Below, in pieces: positions 60,720 through 64,000 of a stretch of DNA of 64,000 bases. Position 1 is the stretch's first letter. Each line of letters opens with the position of its first letter. The notes below the pieces were generated by a model. The model was not told where the DNA came from. It made no database searches and saw only the letters and a list, made by a program, of their open reading frames with translations. The translations under genes were made by a program, and so were the position numbers. The DNA is from an uncultured Lachnospiraceae bacterium (GTDB lineage Bacteria > Bacillota > Clostridia > Lachnospirales > Lachnospiraceae), in the NCBI GenBank assembly GCA_910584915.1, contig CAJUDM010000006.1:1-64000 (forward strand), read 5' to 3'.

Positions 60720-61705
60720 ATACAAACAATCAGATCTATGACCATGAAAAACTGCATACGCTTCGCCCTCTGGTCGTTTTGACGGGGCCTACGGCGGTCG
60801 GAAAGACTGCCATTTCCATCGAATTTGCCAAAAAGGTGAGAGGCGAGATCATCTCCGCCGATTCCATGCAGGTATATAAGGGCATGGATATCGGTTCGGC
60901 AAAGATCAGGAAAGAGGAGATGGACGGCGTGCCCCATCATCTTCTGGATATCCTCGAGCCGGAGGAGCCTTTTAATGTCATGTTGTTTCAGCGGTTCGCG
61001 AAAGAAGCCATCGAAGAGATTTATGACAGAGGGCATATCCCGATCCTGACAGGCGGCACGGGATTTTATATTCAGTCGGTCCTCTACGATATTGCCTTCA
61101 CGGAAGAAACTGACACAAGTGTCAGAGAAAGACTGGAACAGGAAGTGAGGGAAAAGGGCGCGGAGTATCTGCACGAAAAGCTGGCGAGGATCGATCGGAC
61201 GACGGCGGAAAACATTCATGCCAACAATGTAAAGCGGGTGATCCGGGCGCTGGAGTTCTATGAGCTGAACGGATATCCGCTGTCAGAGCACAATGAGAGA
61301 GAGCGGCAGAGGAAGTCTCCCTATCTGTTCCGCTACTATGTATTGAATGAACCCCGGGAAATTCTCTACAGGAGAATTGAGGCGCGGGTGGACCGTATGC
61401 TGGAGGAAGGGCTTGTGGCGGAAGTGGAGGCGCTGAAAAAAAGGGGATACACGAGGGATATGGTCTCGATGCAGGGGCTTGGATATAAGGAGATATTGGA
61501 CTATCTGACAGGGGATTGTACCCTGGAAGATGCGATAGGTAAAATAAAAAAGGAGACAAGGCATTTTGCGAAACGCCAGCTCACCTGGTTTCGCCGGGAA
61601 AAAGAAGTGACATGGGTGGAGAAGAGTAACTTTCAGGATATCGGGGAGCTGATCCGGTTTCTGCTTGCGGATTTTGATGCGTATGTCGGGAGCAGATTGC
61701 TATAA
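60716..61705 (+). CDS. miaA: tRNA dimethylallyltransferase
   Basis: The 329-residue enzyme adds a dimethylallyl group to A37 of tRNA, making the substrate for MiaB. It has P-loop LTGPTAVGKTAIS (near residue 22), DSMQVYKGMDIGSAK and the late GLGYKEILDYL ... FAKRQLTWFRR. The start overlaps the HEPN remnant stop and has only a weak AAGG upstream. Completes the mia pair with miaB 10 kb upstream. Confidence 0.96.
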   Translation: MNTNNQIYDHEKLHTLRPLVVLTGPTAVGKTAISIEFAKKVRGEIISADSMQVYKGMDIGSAKIRKEEMDGVPHHLLDILEPEEPFNVMLFQRFAKEAIEEIYDRGHIPILTGGTGFYIQSVLYDIAFTEETDTSVRERLEQEVREKGAEYLHEKLARIDRTTAENIHANNVKRVIRALEFYELNGYPLSEHNERERQRKSPYLFRYYVLNEPREILYRRIEARVDRMLEEGLVAEVEALKKRGYTRDMVSMQGLGYKEILDYLTGDCTLEDAIGKIKKETRHFAKRQLTWFRREKEVTWVEKSNFQDIGELIRFLLADFDAYVGSRLL

Positions 61706-61829
61706 TTGCCTCTTTACGAAATCAGAATGGAATCGCTGTATTTTAAGCGGCGATATGAGCAAAAAGCGACGCATTTTCGAGCAGTTTGCGTCAGTAAACG
61801 GAAATTTGTATAGAGACAGGTAGAAAATT

Positions 61830-63329
61830 ATGAATATAAATCACAATAAAACGTACTTAAAGGCAGATATCGAAGCTGTTATAACAAGTTATAACCAGGG
61901 TCCTATGATTTTGGAAGCAGTTCAGTCAGTATGCAACCAAACATTTTTACCCAAAAGAATCATCATTGTGGATGACGGTTCAACAGATAAATATTCTCTT
62001 GATGTACTAAATAGTATAAAAAATAATTCCGATTTTCCGGTTCCGGTAACCATACATTTTCAAGAAAATAAAGGGGTATCGGCGGCCAGAAATACTGGTA
62101 TCAATAAAACACAATCATCAATGGTTCTGGTTCTCGATGGAGACGACAAACTTGAAGCCGGATATATTGAAAATGTCAGCAGATTACTTTGTGATAATCC
62201 CCAAATGGTTATAGCTTCATCCTGGATGCGTACTTTTGGAGTTTTAGATGCAGTTGTCCGTCCTGCCGGCGGAAAGTTAGTATCCTTTTTATCTCATAAT
62301 TGTTGTCCGGCAACACATATCCTCCGCAGGAAAATTTTTGAACAATGTGGTGGCTATGATGAATCGATGCGTTCAGGTTTTGAGGATTGGGATTTCTTTT
62401 TAAATATGTTGGAAACGATACCGGAGGCATGTATTGGAATTGTTGAAAAACCGTTGATCAACTATCGAACGGCTCCTTCTTCCGCAAATATAAAAAGTAT
62501 GGATAAACGACTGGAACTTATGCGTTATATCATAGAAAAACATAATAGCAGTTATGTCAATAATGTTACCAATGTACTGCTGGATATTGAATCTGTTTCT
62601 GACTCAAGATTATTGGGGTGGGAGAATGAAATGATTCATACAATAAAAAACCATCAGGAATTGAGTGAATCAGCAAATGATTTCATTAAAAATCCATCGT
62701 ACGGTGATGGCGGAATGGCTTCGGCGGTCAGAATTGCGTCGATTGATATGGATAAATCAGAGACAAAACAACTCGAGACAGAACGGTTAATACTGCGTAG
62801 GTGGCGGGAAACAGACGCGGAGAGCCTTTACGAGTATGCAAAGAGCCCGGAAGTTGGACCGGTAGCGGGATGGCCTGCCCATACCAGCATAGAAAACAGC
62901 AGGGAGATCATACGGACTGTTTTCGCGGCGGATGAGACATATGCGGTCTGTCTGAAAGAAAATAACATAGCGATAGGGTGCGCCGCGATCACGGTCGGAG
63001 CTGAGAGCAATTTAAAGCTGCCTGAGACAGAGGGTGAGATAGGCTACTGGATCGGGGTGCCTTTCTGGGGACAGGGACTGATACCGGAGGCCGTGAGAGA
63101 ACTGATACGCCGGGGATTTGAGGAACTGCATCTGCAAAAACTTTGGTGCGGGTATTTCGAGGGTAACACAAAATCCAGGCGGGTACAGGAAAAATGCGGG
63201 TTTATTTATCATCACACCAATAAGGATATGCACTGGGAACTGATGGACGACATCAGAACGGAACATGTGACCTGCCTGACGAGGGAGGAATGGGAGAAAA
63301 ACAGCAGGGAGGAAGTGATCGATCAATGA
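61830..63329 (+). CDS. Glycosyltransferase family 2 fused to a GNAT acetyltransferase
   Basis: The 499-residue product joins two enzymes. Residues about 1-290 form a GT2 glycosyltransferase with AVITSYNQGP, IIIVDDGSTD, the D-x-D motif VLDGDDK and GFEDWDFFLNM. Residues about 317-480 form a RimJ/RimL-like GNAT acetyltransferase: LETERLILRRW, IGYWIGVPFWGQGLIPEAV (acetyl-CoA site) and KSRRVQEKCGF. The two parts differ in base composition; the GT2 part is AT-rich, the GNAT part GC-richer. An internal ATG at 62748 would be a natural start for a free GNAT gene. No stop is visible at the junction, so this is an in-frame fusion. Confidence 0.85.
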   Translation: MNINHNKTYLKADIEAVITSYNQGPMILEAVQSVCNQTFLPKRIIIVDDGSTDKYSLDVLNSIKNNSDFPVPVTIHFQENKGVSAARNTGINKTQSSMVLVLDGDDKLEAGYIENVSRLLCDNPQMVIASSWMRTFGVLDAVVRPAGGKLVSFLSHNCCPATHILRRKIFEQCGGYDESMRSGFEDWDFFLNMLETIPEACIGIVEKPLINYRTAPSSANIKSMDKRLELMRYIIEKHNSSYVNNVTNVLLDIESVSDSRLLGWENEMIHTIKNHQELSESANDFIKNPSYGDGGMASAVRIASIDMDKSETKQLETERLILRRWRETDAESLYEYAKSPEVGPVAGWPAHTSIENSREIIRTVFAADETYAVCLKENNIAIGCAAITVGAESNLKLPETEGEIGYWIGVPFWGQGLIPEAVRELIRRGFEELHLQKLWCGYFEGNTKSRRVQEKCGFIYHHTNKDMHWELMDDIRTEHVTCLTREEWEKNSREEVIDQ

Positions 63330-63396
63330 AAAAAATTTTTAATGTGAGCGGAGACTGTAAACCTGAATCGTACCATATGGCAGACAGTTCTGAGGC

Positions 63397-63426
63397 TTGA
63401 CAAAAGTATCTCGTCTGTCCTATGAT
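63397..63426 (+). promoter_or_regulatory. Promoter for the subtilisin-like peptidase gene
   Basis: TTGACA (63397-63402) and TATGAT (63421-63426) are 18 bases apart, about 43 bases ahead of the start codon. Strong match to the housekeeping consensus. Confidence 0.7.
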
Positions 63427-63468
63427 GATATATAGATAATCTATATAACATCACAAAGGAGAGACACC

Positions 63469-64000
63469 ATGAAAAAGAAATTTATTTTACTCATTGTCAC
63501 AGTATTTGCAGTGGCGGCAGGCGGTTTTTTATTCCTGTTTCTGTCCGGCGCTTTCCTGATGCCGGTCACAGGGCAGATACCGAAGGAAGCTTACCGGGAG
63601 GGACAGCGGACATTTTACAGGCGCGAGGAATACGGCGCATGGGAGAGAGGCGCCCTCTCTGAACTTCCCGCGCAGGATATCAATATGGGGCTCGATATAC
63701 GAAGCTATGATATCTCCGGGTTTGACCTGGCGGATCAGGGTGATCTCCTTACCGCTGTCACTTTCGATTCGGCTACCGTTTTTCCGGACGATCTGCCGGA
63801 TGGATTTGACCCGGGTGAGATCATGGAGAACGGGAAAAATCCCGGGCTGGGCATCCGGACGCTCCACGAAAAGGGGATTACCGGGGAGGGCGTCAACATT
63901 GCCATCGTGGACCAGGCGCTGAACCCGGACCATGTGGAGTATGCGGATCAGGTGATGGGCTATGAACTGCTTCACTGCTGTGACACTGCGGCACAGATGC
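63469..64000 (+). CDS. S8 subtilisin-like serine peptidase, partial (runs off window end)
   Basis: About 177 residues are visible. The N-terminus is a signal peptide or anchor (KKKFILLIVTVFAVAAGGF). After an extra region with GAWERGALSELP, the peptidase domain begins near residue 132: LGIRTLHEKGITGEGVNIAI followed by VDQ, where the Asp is the first member of the Asp-His-Ser triad. His and Ser lie beyond the window. AAAGGAGAG precedes the ATG. Probably secreted; substrate unknown. Confidence 0.85.
   Translation, partial: MKKKFILLIVTVFAVAAGGFLFLFLSGAFLMPVTGQIPKEAYREGQRTFYRREEYGAWERGALSELPAQDINMGLDIRSYDISGFDLADQGDLLTAVTFDSATVFPDDLPDGFDPGEIMENGKNPGLGIRTLHEKGITGEGVNIAIVDQALNPDHVEYADQVMGYELLHCCDTAAQM

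Noticed and set aside
61768..61792. 6-bp inverted repeat after miaA as a terminator
   Set aside because: Loop is long and no T run follows.

Overview
The window looks like chromosome of an endospore-forming, gut-type Clostridia, most likely Lachnospiraceae. This rests on family recognition: the yqfC-yqfD-phoH-(PgpH-like)-ybeY block, a BofC-like protein, MiaB/MutS/MutL/MiaA, many lipoproteins with L-x-G-C lipoboxes, AGGAGG-type ribosome binding sites and frequent GTG/TTG starts. No rRNA, tRNA, CRISPR array, prophage or intact transposase was recognised.

Layout. (1) 1-3.7 kb: a more AT-rich block with a remnant of a PIN-domain gene, an AraC-type regulator and a divergent five-gene alkylation-repair operon: AlkA-like glycosylase, a free-standing Ada metal-binding domain, an ABM-domain protein, Ogt and a SAM methyltransferase. 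(2) 4.1-11.4 kb: a MoxR - DUF58 - VWA operon in which the VWA gene encodes one 1607-residue protein with three VWA domains, followed by a small acidic protein. (3) 11.5-14.3 kb: an MBOAT acyltransferase and a membrane-anchored GSSR-motif partner, probably an O-acylation module. (4) 14.4-25.0 kb: accessory secreted proteins and lipoproteins, with a tandem lipoprotein duplication, a gene remnant, a cluster of strong hairpins and a WG-repeat lipoprotein. (5) 25.1-34.8 kb: endonuclease III, an MBL hydrolase, the sporulation/RNA-maturation block with a PgpH-like protein whose HD motif is lost, a MOP-type flippase, a BofC-like protein and an HI0933-type flavoprotein. (6) 34.8-50.1 kb: a second flavoprotein, DUF3160 and CapA-like secreted proteins, proB and proA separated by unrelated genes, and small accessory genes including a probable nuclease with a winged helix, an SMI1/KNR4 protein and a toxin-first RelE-type pair. 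(7) 50.2-61.7 kb: miaB-mutS ... mutL ... miaA, interrupted by a third flavoprotein, a gene broken by one nonsense codon, and an MNT nucleotidyltransferase whose HEPN partner has been reduced to a stub. (8) 61.8-64 kb: a glycosyltransferase-acetyltransferase fusion and the start of a subtilisin-like peptidase cut by the window end.

How the genes work together. Alkylation repair in region 1 is probably switched on by the AraC-type protein through direct repeats in the divergent promoter. MoxR and DUF58 normally work with membrane VWA proteins as a chaperone-like system, here with a very large fused partner. MutS and MutL form the mismatch-repair core, MiaA and MiaB make ms2i6A37 in tRNA, and ProB and ProA carry out the first two steps of proline synthesis. 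The most interesting items are the split Ada arrangement, the triple-VWA fusion, the degenerate PgpH, the GT2-GNAT fusion, and several visible cases of gene decay (HEPN, VOC, PIN, the 57.5 kb nonsense codon). All family assignments come from reading motifs; no database search was run.
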